From Pandoraea horticolens (GTDB lineage: Bacteria; Pseudomonadota; Gammaproteobacteria; Burkholderiales; Burkholderiaceae): a stretch of DNA of 64,000 nt. The position numbers and the translations under genes were made by a program. Of the stretch, positions 35,991 to 44,836 are shown in pieces. Position 1 is the stretch's first letter; each line of letters begins with the position of its first letter. The notes under the pieces are model-generated. The model was not told the DNA's origin. It made no database searches and saw only the letters and a list, made by a program, of their open reading frames with translations. The stretch covers positions 124,001 through 188,000 of the forward strand of contig NZ_CABPSM010000007.1 of assembly GCF_902459555.1 (NCBI RefSeq), given 5' to 3'.

Positions 35991-37679
35991 ATGGCAACAA
36001 TGTACGACACAGGCCTTGCGCGCAGAGAAGCAAACTACGTCCCCCTGACTCCGATTGATTTCATCGCCAGAGCCGCTGATGTGTACGGTGACAGGCTCGC
36101 CGTGGTGTATGGCGACACTCGTCGCACATGGGCCGAAACGTATGCGCGGACCCGACGCCTCGCCAGCGCGCTGCAGCGCGCCGGGATCGGAACCGGCGAT
36201 ACGGTGGCCGCGCTCCTTCCCAATATTCCCGAGATGGTCGAGGTCCATTTCGGCGTGCCGATGGCAGGAGCGGTGCTGAATACGCTGAACACCCGGCTGG
36301 ATGTGCAGACAATCCTGTTCATGTTGCGACACGGCGAGGCGAAGGTGCTGATCGTCGACACCGAATACTCGCAAGTCGCACAGGCCGCAGCAGCAGCGTT
36401 TCCTGCGCTGCGCATCGTCAGCGTTGCGGATGCCATGCCGGCGGACCCCTCGGCGTTCGCCTCTGCCGTCGACTACCCGGCTTTCCTGGACGGGGGCGAC
36501 CCGGATTTTGCCTGGTCTCCGCCTGCGGACGAGTGGGACGCGATTGCGCTCAACTACACGTCCGGAACCACCGGAGATCCCAAAGGCGTCGTGTACCACC
36601 ATCGCGGCGCGTATCTGAATGCCGTTTCGAACATCCTCGAATGGGATCTCCCGAAGCACGCCGTCTATTTGTGGACGCTGCCGATGTTCCACTGCAACGG
36701 TTGGTGCTTTCCCTGGACCATCGCTGCACGTGCAGGTGTCAACGTTTGCTTGAGAAGATTTGATGTAAATCAAGTTTTCGAGTTGATACGCCGCGAGAAG
36801 GTGACCCACTATTGCGGTGCGCCGATCGTTCAGAGTTCGCTCGCAAACGCGCCGGCGGAACTTCGGCACGGTATCGGCCATCGCGTCGCGACGATGGTCG
36901 CCGGCGCGCCGCCGTCACCGGCGGTGATAGGAAAGCTCAACGACATCGGGGTCGACGTGACGCATGTCTACGGACTGACCGAGGTCTATGGTCCGGCGTC
37001 GGTATGCGCAAAGCAAGAGTCGTGGTCGGCACTGGACGACGATACCCAAGCGGCGCTCAATGCCCGGCAAGGCGTACGGTATCACCTGCAAGCCGCTGTA
37101 ACGGTACGTGACCCCGCCACGTTGGAGGTGGTCCCTCCGGACGGGGAGACCATTGGCGAAATCATGTTCCGCGGCAACATCTGCATGAAAGGGTATCTGA
37201 AGAACCCGAAAGCCACCGACGAAGCATTTTTCGGCGGATGGTTTCATACAGGAGACCTCGGCGTCATGTCTCCGGACGGCTATATACGCATTAGAGACCG
37301 AAGCAAAGACATCATCATTTCCGGCGGGGAGAACATCTCCAGCATAGAGGTTGAGGACGTGCTTTACCGCCACCCTTCCGTTTCCGTCGCGGCAGTCGTT
37401 GCAATGCCCGATGCAAAGTGGGGCGAAGTTCCTTGCGCATTCGTCGAACTCAAAGCAGGCGCAACGGCGACAACCGAGGACATCATCAAGCACTGCAGAG
37501 AGCACCTGGCAGCCTTCAAGGTGCCGAAACGGGTGGCGTTTGGCGAACTGCCAAAAACGTCGACAGGGAAGATCCAGAAGTACGAATTGCGTGCACGCGT
37601 CCAATCTGCGTCCGCGATCGATCTTGCCGGCGACAGTGCCACCGGAATGCCGCGTACCTCGTCTGACAGCAAGGTTTGA
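35991..37679 (+). CDS. AMP-forming acyl-CoA synthetase
   Basis: 562 aa. The ATP P-loop YTSGTTGDPKG is at about 189-199. Then YGLTEVYGP, the hinge TGDLG and the C-terminal catalytic Lys in KTSTGKIQK are all present. It activates a carboxylic acid to its CoA thioester. The sequence resembles the medium-chain/AlkK-like ligases. It is followed by a hairpin terminator, then by an AraC regulator and beta-oxidation genes. Confidence 0.92.
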   Translation: MATMYDTGLARREANYVPLTPIDFIARAADVYGDRLAVVYGDTRRTWAETYARTRRLASALQRAGIGTGDTVAALLPNIPEMVEVHFGVPMAGAVLNTLNTRLDVQTILFMLRHGEAKVLIVDTEYSQVAQAAAAAFPALRIVSVADAMPADPSAFASAVDYPAFLDGGDPDFAWSPPADEWDAIALNYTSGTTGDPKGVVYHHRGAYLNAVSNILEWDLPKHAVYLWTLPMFHCNGWCFPWTIAARAGVNVCLRRFDVNQVFELIRREKVTHYCGAPIVQSSLANAPAELRHGIGHRVATMVAGAPPSPAVIGKLNDIGVDVTHVYGLTEVYGPASVCAKQESWSALDDDTQAALNARQGVRYHLQAAVTVRDPATLEVVPPDGETIGEIMFRGNICMKGYLKNPKATDEAFFGGWFHTGDLGVMSPDGYIRIRDRSKDIIISGGENISSIEVEDVLYRHPSVSVAAVVAMPDAKWGEVPCAFVELKAGATATTEDIIKHCREHLAAFKVPKRVAFGELPKTSTGKIQKYELRARVQSASAIDLAGDSATGMPRTSSDSKV

Positions 37680-37702
37680 CACAGCGGATCTTCACCGCAA
37701 AA

Positions 37703-37738
37703 AAACCGGCCTGAGCCCCTAACGACTCCGGCCGGTTT
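37703..37738. terminator. Bidirectional-type terminator after the acyl-CoA ligase gene
   Basis: Perfect 9-bp arms AAACCGGCC (37703-37711) and GGCCGGTTT (37730-37738). The plus-strand stem is followed by TTT; the minus-strand reading has seven T. Confidence 0.8.
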
Positions 37739-37796
37739 CCTCTGTGCCCGATTTAGGCGAGAGTCGCGCGCACGCGACATCAACCACATCACGGCA

Positions 37797-38828
37797 ATGC
37801 ATTCACTGAGCGCTACCGTACCCATCTCACTCGTTCGGGGCTTCCTCGACGGCGTAGGCGCGCCGCCGGATGTCGTCAGGCAATACCTCGAAGCGGCAGG
37901 TATCTCCGACGCCCTGCTGACCGAGCCCGGGGCGCGTGTCACGGAATCGCAATTCTCAACGCTTTACCGCGCCCTTGCGATCGAGTTCGACGATGAAATG
38001 CCGGGTATCTTCGAGCGTCCTCTGCGTAATGGCACCCTGAAATATCTGTGTCTCAGCTTGCTCGACGCTCCCAACCTCGAAACGGCAATGCACCGCTTCG
38101 GCCAGTTCATGCATCTGATTCTCGACGACTTTCGGTTTGAGTCGTCTCGAGTCGGGCCTGTGGCCGAAATTGCGTTGCGGGCGGGGCCCGCCGGCGTCAG
38201 CGCCCTCGGCCAGCAGTTGATGCTGAAGCTGGCGCATGGCGTGGGGTCGTGGCTCATCGGTCAAAAGATCCCCCTTCTGCAGGTGGAATTCGCGTTTGAG
38301 CGGCCTCCTCACGCCGTCGATTACCTTTATCTCTTCCCGGGACCGGCGCAATTCGACTGCAAACAGACACGCATGCGCTTCAGCGCTTCCTATTTCGATA
38401 TGCGCGTGCGTCAGCGTAAGGCCGACCTGCGCAAGTTTCTCGCGCGAGCGCCAGAGGATTGGATATTCGTGGCCTTCAACGAGCAACTCACGAGCCATCG
38501 GGTCAGGGATTGTCTTGCCTCGCGACTTCCCGATATGCCGTCCATCGATGACGTTGCTCAAGTCCTCAACTGCTCGGTGCGCACGCTTTGCCGGCGGCTG
38601 TCCGCCGAAGGCTCGGCGTTCCAGACGCTCAAGAATGAGTTGCGACGGGATATTGCGATCCAGCGTCTCACCGAAACCCAGGATGCGATTGCGGCAATCG
38701 CCGCCGATGTCGGATTTGATGACCCCACTGCGTTCCATCGCGCGTTCCGTCAGTGGACCGGCAGCACGCCGGGCGAGTATCGGCACGCTGCACATAGGCC
38801 CGTTGCGGCCCGCCCGCCCAGGGCCTGA
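37797..38828 (+). CDS. AraC-family regulator (OruR/ArgR-like domain arrangement)
   Basis: 343 aa. The N-terminal about 200 residues match the Arabinose_bd-type domain of AraC proteins that act on fatty-acid or amino-acid genes. The C-terminal HTH pair includes SIDDVAQVLNCSVRTLCRRLSAEG and IAAIAADVGFDDPTAFHRAFRQWTGSTPGEYR in outline. It lies between an acyl-CoA ligase gene and an acyl-CoA dehydrogenase gene, all on the plus strand, so it probably regulates this fatty-acid block. Confidence 0.88.
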   Translation: MHSLSATVPISLVRGFLDGVGAPPDVVRQYLEAAGISDALLTEPGARVTESQFSTLYRALAIEFDDEMPGIFERPLRNGTLKYLCLSLLDAPNLETAMHRFGQFMHLILDDFRFESSRVGPVAEIALRAGPAGVSALGQQLMLKLAHGVGSWLIGQKIPLLQVEFAFERPPHAVDYLYLFPGPAQFDCKQTRMRFSASYFDMRVRQRKADLRKFLARAPEDWIFVAFNEQLTSHRVRDCLASRLPDMPSIDDVAQVLNCSVRTLCRRLSAEGSAFQTLKNELRRDIAIQRLTETQDAIAAIAADVGFDDPTAFHRAFRQWTGSTPGEYRHAAHRPVAARPPRA

Positions 38829-39055
38829 TCGACGGCAGTCGCCGGCGGGACAGCTGACTCCCCCCCATATTCCGGTCCTGCCGGAGAGCCCTCCCCGGTC
38901 GACTCGTGGCCGAAATTGTCAATAGATGGTCCGGTTTGGTTATCGGGATTCTCGACGATCGCCGCTACGATCTGCTCGATAGTCGCCGTGCAGGACCTCA
39001 GCGTTCCGGTGTCATGGCAGGCCTCTTCACTACCGTCCACTGGAAAAGCACCAGA

Positions 39056-40861
39056 ATGAGCTATATCGCACCCGTCAAGGAAATGCTCTTTGCCATGCAG
39101 GAACTGGCCGATCTCGAGCGCGTGGCAGCGCTTCCCGGCTTCGAGGACGCCGGGCCGGACAGCGCCCAGGCCGTGCTCGACGAGGCGGCCCGCTTCAACG
39201 CCAACGTCATCGCACCGCTGAACGTCGAGGGTGACGTCAACCCCAGTAGTTTTAAGGACGGCATTGTCACCGCGACGCCCGGCTTCAAGGAAGCCTTTTC
39301 TCAGTTCGTGAATGGTGGCTGGCAGGGCGTTGTCCACCCGGCCGAGTACGGCGGTCAGGGGCTGCCCAAACTGATCGCGACCCCCTGCGTTGAAATGCTC
39401 AATGCCGCGAACCTGTCGCTGGCGTTGTGCCCGGTGCTGACCGACGGGGCCATCGAGGCGTTGCTCATTGCCGGCAGCCAGGCGCAGAAGGAACGCTACG
39501 TGCCCAAGCTGATTTCGGGTGAATGGACCGGCACGATGAACCTGACGGAGCCGCAGGCAGGTTCGGACCTCGCGTTGGTTCGCACGCGTGCCGAACCTAT
39601 CGGCGACGGCAACTACCATATCTTCGGCACGAAAATCTTCATCTCGTGGGGCGAGCACGACATGGCCGGCAACATCGTGCATCTCGTACTCGCTCGCCTG
39701 CCCGGCGCCCCCGAGGGCGTAAAAGGCTTGTCGCTTTTCATCGTGCCGAAATTCGTCGTCAACGAAGACGGCTCGCTGGGTGCCCGTAACGACGTGCATT
39801 GCGTGTCCATCGAGCACAAGCTGGGCATCAAGGCGAGTCCGACGGCGGTGCTCCAGTTCGGCGACCACGGCGGAGCCATCGGCTATCGGGTCGGGGAAGC
39901 CAACCGTGGCCTCGAATACATGTTCATCATGATGAATGCGGCACGTTTCGGTGTCGGCGTGCAGGGCATTGCCGTGGCCGACCGCGCTTATCAGCGGGCC
40001 GTGGCCTATGCGAAAGACCGCGTGCAAGGGCGCGCCGTAGACGGCTCGTCGAAGGCGCCACTGAGCATCATCAAACACCCTGACGTGCGTCGGATGCTCG
40101 CAACCATGCGTGCGCTCACGGAAGGTGCCCGGGCGCTCGCCTACGTCGCGGCAGCGCACAGTGACATCGGTCACCGTCATACCGATGCGTCGGTACGTGC
40201 CGACCATCAGGCAATCTACGAATACCTCGTGCCAGTGGTGAAGGGGTGGAGCACCGAGTTGGCAAACGAGGTCGCCAGCCTTGGCGTGCAGGTGCATGGC
40301 GGCATGGGCTATATCGAGGAAACGGGGGCTGCGCAGCATCTTCGCGACGCGCGAATCCTCGCCATTTATGAAGGCACAACGGCGATCCAGGCCAACGATC
40401 TCGTCGGCCGGAAGACGTTGCGTGACGGCGGTGCTGTCGTCAAGGTGCTGCTCGCAAAAATCGACGAGACCCTCGCGGCATTGTGGGAGCACAAGTCGTA
40501 CGAATCGAGCGCGGCGTTTCAGGCGCTCCACAAGCGACTCGGGGCCGGGCGCGAATCGCTCGCGAACGTGGTCGACTATGTACTCACGCACGCCAAGGAC
40601 GATCCCAACGCCGTATTTGCCGGCAGCGTGGCGTATCTGAAGCTGGCCGGCATCGTGCTATCCGGATGGCAGTTTGCCCGTGCGTTGCTCGTCGCCACTG
40701 ACAAGCGCAATGACGATCCGTCGTTCTATGACGCCAAGGTGGCAACCGCCCATTGTTTCGCGACGCAGATCCTGCCGCTCGCGACTGCGCTGGAAGCCGC
40801 CATCGTTGGCGCCCACGACGGCAACGAAGGTGCGTTGGCGTTGACCGACGACCAGTTCTGA
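39056..40861 (+). CDS. Acyl-CoA dehydrogenase (about 600-residue type)
   Basis: 601 aa from the ATG at 39056, chosen because MSYIAPVKEMLFAM is the standard N terminus of this subgroup; the frame is open 50 codons further. The middle FAD region shows MNLTEPQAGSDLALVRTRA and KIFISWGEHDM. The active-site region shows VHGGMGYIEETGAAQHLRDARILAIYEGTTAIQANDLVGRK. A C-terminal extension (to ALTDDQF) is typical of the long acyl-CoA dehydrogenases. It makes the 2-enoyl-CoA and passes electrons to ETF, and the ETF-ubiquinone oxidoreductase gene follows 14 bp later. Confidence 0.94.
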   Translation: MSYIAPVKEMLFAMQELADLERVAALPGFEDAGPDSAQAVLDEAARFNANVIAPLNVEGDVNPSSFKDGIVTATPGFKEAFSQFVNGGWQGVVHPAEYGGQGLPKLIATPCVEMLNAANLSLALCPVLTDGAIEALLIAGSQAQKERYVPKLISGEWTGTMNLTEPQAGSDLALVRTRAEPIGDGNYHIFGTKIFISWGEHDMAGNIVHLVLARLPGAPEGVKGLSLFIVPKFVVNEDGSLGARNDVHCVSIEHKLGIKASPTAVLQFGDHGGAIGYRVGEANRGLEYMFIMMNAARFGVGVQGIAVADRAYQRAVAYAKDRVQGRAVDGSSKAPLSIIKHPDVRRMLATMRALTEGARALAYVAAAHSDIGHRHTDASVRADHQAIYEYLVPVVKGWSTELANEVASLGVQVHGGMGYIEETGAAQHLRDARILAIYEGTTAIQANDLVGRKTLRDGGAVVKVLLAKIDETLAALWEHKSYESSAAFQALHKRLGAGRESLANVVDYVLTHAKDDPNAVFAGSVAYLKLAGIVLSGWQFARALLVATDKRNDDPSFYDAKVATAHCFATQILPLATALEAAIVGAHDGNEGALALTDDQF

Positions 40862-40875
40862 CGCAGGGGTTGGAC

Positions 40876-42552
40876 ATGCTCAGCACAGCAAGCCCGATCG
40901 AACAGGCTGGCGCACGCGAGTCGATGGATTATGACGTCGTGATTGTCGGCGGTGGGCCGGCCGGACTGTCCGCGGCGATCCGCCTCAAGCAGTTGTCTGC
41001 CGAGAACGGCGTCGAGTTGTCCGTGTGTGTTCTGGAGAAGGGATCGGAGATCGGGGCTCACATCCTGTCCGGCGCCGTCATGGACCCGCGCGCCTTGACC
41101 GAACTCATCCCCGGCTGGAAGGAGAAAGGGGCTCCACTATCGGTGGAGGTCACCGAGGACAAGTTCCTGTTTCTCACGGAAGCCGGTTCGAAGCGAGTAC
41201 CCGTCTGGGCACTTCCGGACAACTTCAAGAATCACGGCAACTATGTCGTTTCGTTGGCCAATGTGACGCGGTGGCTCGGGCAACAGGCGGAAGGGCTCGG
41301 TGTCGAGATCTTCGCCGGCTTTGCGGCCGCCGAAGTGCTTTTCGGTGACGACGGGGCAGTCAAAGGCGTTGCGACCGGCAACCTGGGTATCGGCAAGGAC
41401 GGCAAGCCGACTGAGAACTTCCAGCTCGGCATGGAGTTACACGCGAAATACACGCTCTTCTGTGAGGGCGCACGCGGGCACCTGGGCCGTCAACTGAACG
41501 AGAAGTTCAAGCTGAGCAATAGCGCCGATCCTCAGGTCTATGGCATCGGCATCAAGGAAGTGTGGGAGATCGAACCGTCGAAGCATACACCGGGCCTGGT
41601 CATGCACACGGCCGGCTGGCCACTCGAGAACGACACGTACGGCGGCTCGTTTCTCTACCACATGGACGATCGCCAGGTGGTAGTCGGCTTCGTCGTGGGC
41701 CTGGGATATTCGAATCCGTATCTGTCGCCATTCGAGGAGTTCCAGCGATACAAGACGCATCCGGAAATCCGCAAAGTGCTCGAAGGCGGGAGACGCCTGT
41801 CTTACGGCGCGCGTGCGATGACTGCGGGCGGCCTGATGTCCTTGCCGAAGCTGGTGTTCTCCGGGGGCGCGCTCGCCGGTGACGACGCGGGCTTCCTGAA
41901 CGCATCGCGTATCAAGGGATCACATGCAGCGATCAAGTCGGGCATGTTGGCTGCCGAAGCGGCATTTGAGGCATTGCAGGCAGGGCGTCAAGGCGATGAG
42001 CTTACGGCCTATCCCGAGGCGTTCAAGAATTCCTGGCTGTACACCGAGCTGCACCGCGCCCGGAATTTCAAGCAATGGATGAGCAAAGGTCTGTGCCTGG
42101 GCACGCTGATGGTCGGCATCGAGCAAAAGGTGCTGCGCGGTAACGTCCCATGGACGCTGCACCACCAGCATTCGGATCACGAGACGCTGAAACCGGCCTC
42201 GCGGTGCAAGCCGATCGACTATCCGAAACCCGACGGCAAGCTCACGTTCGACAGATTGTCCTCGGTGTTCATCTCCAACACCAATCACGAAGAGAATCAG
42301 CCGGCGCATCTGACGCTGAAGGACCCGGCGGTTGCGCTGAACGTGAATTGGCGGACTTATGCGGGGCCCGAATCGCGCTACTGCCCTGCTGGCGTCTACG
42401 AGTATGTGAAGCAGGACAGCGGTAACGAGCAGCTCGTCATCAACGCGCAGAACTGCCTCCACTGCAAAACATGCGACATCAAGGATCCAAGCCAGAACAT
42501 CGTTTGGGTCGCACCTGAGGGGGGCGGCGGCCCCAACTATTCGAACATGTAA
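40876..42552 (+). CDS. Electron-transfer flavoprotein:ubiquinone oxidoreductase
   Basis: 558 aa from the ATG at 40876. The FAD site DYDVVIVGGGPAGLSAAIRL opens the protein. The ubiquinone-binding region follows. The C terminus has the four-Cys 4Fe-4S ferredoxin motif (one Cys in RYCPAGVYEY, then INAQNCLHCKTCDIKDP). It carries electrons from reduced ETF to the quinone pool at the membrane. ETF subunit genes are not in the window, so it must use ETF encoded elsewhere. Confidence 0.95.
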   Translation: MLSTASPIEQAGARESMDYDVVIVGGGPAGLSAAIRLKQLSAENGVELSVCVLEKGSEIGAHILSGAVMDPRALTELIPGWKEKGAPLSVEVTEDKFLFLTEAGSKRVPVWALPDNFKNHGNYVVSLANVTRWLGQQAEGLGVEIFAGFAAAEVLFGDDGAVKGVATGNLGIGKDGKPTENFQLGMELHAKYTLFCEGARGHLGRQLNEKFKLSNSADPQVYGIGIKEVWEIEPSKHTPGLVMHTAGWPLENDTYGGSFLYHMDDRQVVVGFVVGLGYSNPYLSPFEEFQRYKTHPEIRKVLEGGRRLSYGARAMTAGGLMSLPKLVFSGGALAGDDAGFLNASRIKGSHAAIKSGMLAAEAAFEALQAGRQGDELTAYPEAFKNSWLYTELHRARNFKQWMSKGLCLGTLMVGIEQKVLRGNVPWTLHHQHSDHETLKPASRCKPIDYPKPDGKLTFDRLSSVFISNTNHEENQPAHLTLKDPAVALNVNWRTYAGPESRYCPAGVYEYVKQDSGNEQLVINAQNCLHCKTCDIKDPSQNIVWVAPEGGGGPNYSNM

Positions 42553-42613
42553 TTGAACCCGGAGCGTGCTTCATAGCGTGAAGCACATCCGGCGTCTATT
42601 GGGAGACACAGCA

Positions 42614-43801
42614 ATGCAAAGAGAAGTCGTTGTCGTCGGTGGCGTTCGTACGGCTATCGGCAAGTTCGGCGGTAGTCTGAAAGACCTCTCACCGACCGAA
42701 CTGGGTGCGATCGTGGTGCGAGAGGTATTGGCGCGATCGAAAGTGGCGGGCGCCGACGTCGGCCACGTCGTGTTCGGCAACGTTGTCACCACTGAGCCGA
42801 GAGACCTGTATCTGGCGCGAGTCGCGGCACTCGATGGCGGTATCTCCGAAGCGACGCCTGCTTTCAATGTCAACCGCCTCTGCGGGTCCGGGCTGCAGGC
42901 AGTCGTCTGCGCTGCGCAGTCCATTCTGCTGGGTGACGCCGACATCGCAATCGGTGGCGGCGCCGAGAACATGAGCCGGGCACCATACATTACGCCCGAC
43001 GCGCGCTTCGGCGCTCGCATGGGCGACGCGAAACTGATCGACATGATGTTGGGCGCGTTGCACGATCCGTTCCAACGGGTGCATATGGGAGTCACCGCAG
43101 AGAACGTCGCGCGAAAGTACAGCATCACGCGAGAGCAACAGGATGCCCTCGCGGTCGAATCGCACCGCCGCGCCTCGCGCGCCATCGCCGAGGGCCGCTT
43201 CGAGGAGCAGATTGTTCCGGTGACTCGACGCGTGAGAGGCAAGGAGGTCGTATTCGATACCGATGAACATGTTCGTCAGGACGTCGAACAGACCGAGCTT
43301 GCGGAACTGCGCCCGATATTCCAGAAGGAAAACGGAACGGTGACGGCTGGCAACGCTTCCGGCATCAATGACGCCGCTGCGGCCGTCCTGTTGATGGAAC
43401 GCAAGACGGCGGAGGCGCGAGGTTTGAAGCCGCTGGCGCGTCTGGTGTCCTACGCGCATGCCGGCGTCGACCCGCTCTTCATGGGCATTGGCCCCGTACC
43501 CGCGACGCGCATCGCGCTCGAGCGCGCGGGACTCACCGTAGGCGATCTCGACGTGATAGAAGCCAACGAGGCCTTTGCCGCACAGGCCTGCGCGGTGGCA
43601 CAGGAGCTTGGGTTCGATCCGGCGAAAGTGAATCCGAACGGCTCGGGCATCTCTCTGGGCCATCCGATCGGCGCGACAGGCGCACTGATTACTGTCAAGG
43701 CACTGCATGAACTCAGGCGCGTGAGCGGACGCTATGCACTCGTCACGATGTGTATTGGCGGAGGCCAGGGTATCGCCGCAATCTTTGAGAGTCTTCAATG
43801 A
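42614..43801 (+). CDS. Thiolase (acetyl-CoA acyltransferase)
   Basis: 395 aa from the ATG at 42614. Nucleophile Cys90 is in NRLCGSGLQAV. EANEAFAAQ, SGISLGHPIGATG (catalytic His) and the C-terminal CIGGGQG (second Cys) are all present. It either cleaves 3-ketoacyl-CoA or condenses acetyl-CoA. In this cluster beta-oxidation is the likely direction. It is 61 bp past the ETF-QO stop. Confidence 0.94.
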   Translation: MQREVVVVGGVRTAIGKFGGSLKDLSPTELGAIVVREVLARSKVAGADVGHVVFGNVVTTEPRDLYLARVAALDGGISEATPAFNVNRLCGSGLQAVVCAAQSILLGDADIAIGGGAENMSRAPYITPDARFGARMGDAKLIDMMLGALHDPFQRVHMGVTAENVARKYSITREQQDALAVESHRRASRAIAEGRFEEQIVPVTRRVRGKEVVFDTDEHVRQDVEQTELAELRPIFQKENGTVTAGNASGINDAAAAVLLMERKTAEARGLKPLARLVSYAHAGVDPLFMGIGPVPATRIALERAGLTVGDLDVIEANEAFAAQACAVAQELGFDPAKVNPNGSGISLGHPIGATGALITVKALHELRRVSGRYALVTMCIGGGQGIAAIFESLQ

Positions 43802-43841
43802 GTTGCGCACGAAACAGCAACGCCAGCCACTGAGAGCCATT

Positions 43842-44693
43842 ATGGAAATTGGGACGATAGGAATTGTCGGTGCGGGTACGATGGGCAATGGCATCGCGCA
43901 GACTGCCGCTACCGCCGGATTGAATGTCATCGTGATCGATGTCGCCGAGTCGGCCCTGACGAACGGGCTCGCACTGCTGAAAAGCAATCTCGATCGGCTT
44001 GTCGCGAAAGACAAACTCGACTCGGAAGCCCGGGGGGCTGCGCTCGCGCGAGTCAGGTTCTCGACGGACTATCAGCAACTCTCGGACGCTGATCTCGTCA
44101 TCGAAGCCGCAACGGAAAATGTCGCCCTCAAGCACCGGATTCTGGGGCAGATCGAATCGGTGGCGCGTCCTGGCGCCATCATTGCGACGAATACCTCGTC
44201 TATCTCGGTGACGGCGTTGGCGGCGAGTCTGAGCGACGCTTCGCGCTTCATCGGAATGCACTTCTTCAACCCGGCGCCGCTGATGCCGCTCGTCGAGATC
44301 ATTCGCGGGCTGCAGACGAGCGACACCACCGCTGAAGCGATTAGCGAGCTGACAAAACGTCTCGGAAAGACGCCGATTGTCGTCAGGAATTCGCCCGGGT
44401 TCGTGGTGAACCGAATCCTTGTGCCGATGATCAACGAGGCCTTCTTCGTACTTGCCGAAGGCATTGCAAGCGCCGACGAGATCGACGCGGGAATGAAGCT
44501 TGGCGCGAATCAGCCGATCGGCCCGCTCGCGCTCGCGGATCTGGTCGGACTCGACGTCTGCCTGTCCGTCATGGAAGTGTTTCTGAACGACTTCGGAGAC
44601 CCGAAGTATCGGCCGGCTCCGCTGCTGCGCGAGTTCGTGGCGGCGGGACGGCTCGGGCGCAAGACAGGTCAGGGTGTCTATCGTTACGACTGA
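43842..44693 (+). CDS. 3-hydroxyacyl-CoA (3-hydroxybutyryl-CoA) dehydrogenase
   Basis: 283 aa from the ATG at 43842, the single-function size. The NAD site GIVGAGTMGNGIAQ is at about residues 7-20. The catalytic His is in FIGMHFFNPAPLMPLVEI. The C-terminal domain NRILVPMINEAFFVLAEGIASADEID, LGANQPIGPLALADLVGLDV is complete. It oxidises 3-hydroxyacyl-CoA to 3-ketoacyl-CoA, the thiolase substrate. It is 40 bp past the thiolase stop and likely in one operon. Confidence 0.94.
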   Translation: MEIGTIGIVGAGTMGNGIAQTAATAGLNVIVIDVAESALTNGLALLKSNLDRLVAKDKLDSEARGAALARVRFSTDYQQLSDADLVIEAATENVALKHRILGQIESVARPGAIIATNTSSISVTALAASLSDASRFIGMHFFNPAPLMPLVEIIRGLQTSDTTAEAISELTKRLGKTPIVVRNSPGFVVNRILVPMINEAFFVLAEGIASADEIDAGMKLGANQPIGPLALADLVGLDVCLSVMEVFLNDFGDPKYRPAPLLREFVAAGRLGRKTGQGVYRYD

Positions 44694-44699
44694 GTATCG

Positions 44700-44724
44700 A
44701 ACGGGCATCAGGAGGGTGCCCGTT
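44700..44724. terminator. Short inverted repeat after the hydroxyacyl-CoA dehydrogenase gene
   Basis: Perfect 8-bp arms AACGGGCA (44700-44707) and TGCCCGTT (44717-44724) around 9 nt, 7 bp past the stop codon. There is no T run; it may be a weak terminator or processing hairpin. Confidence 0.45.
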
Positions 44725-44836
44725 GGATGGCAAGTCCGACGCCTTTGCCGAATGGGCAGCCAGGCGCGAATCGATCATCGCTGGCTTGGTAGACTGGGAC
44801 GAGATGGGATAAAACCAACATCAGATTCAGGAGACA

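Noticed and set aside
44725-44815. Short reading LDGKSDAFAEWAARRESI that looks protein-like after the hydroxyacyl-CoA dehydrogenase gene
   Set aside because: About 30 codons, no start or ribosome site and no family I can name; too little to call a gene remnant.
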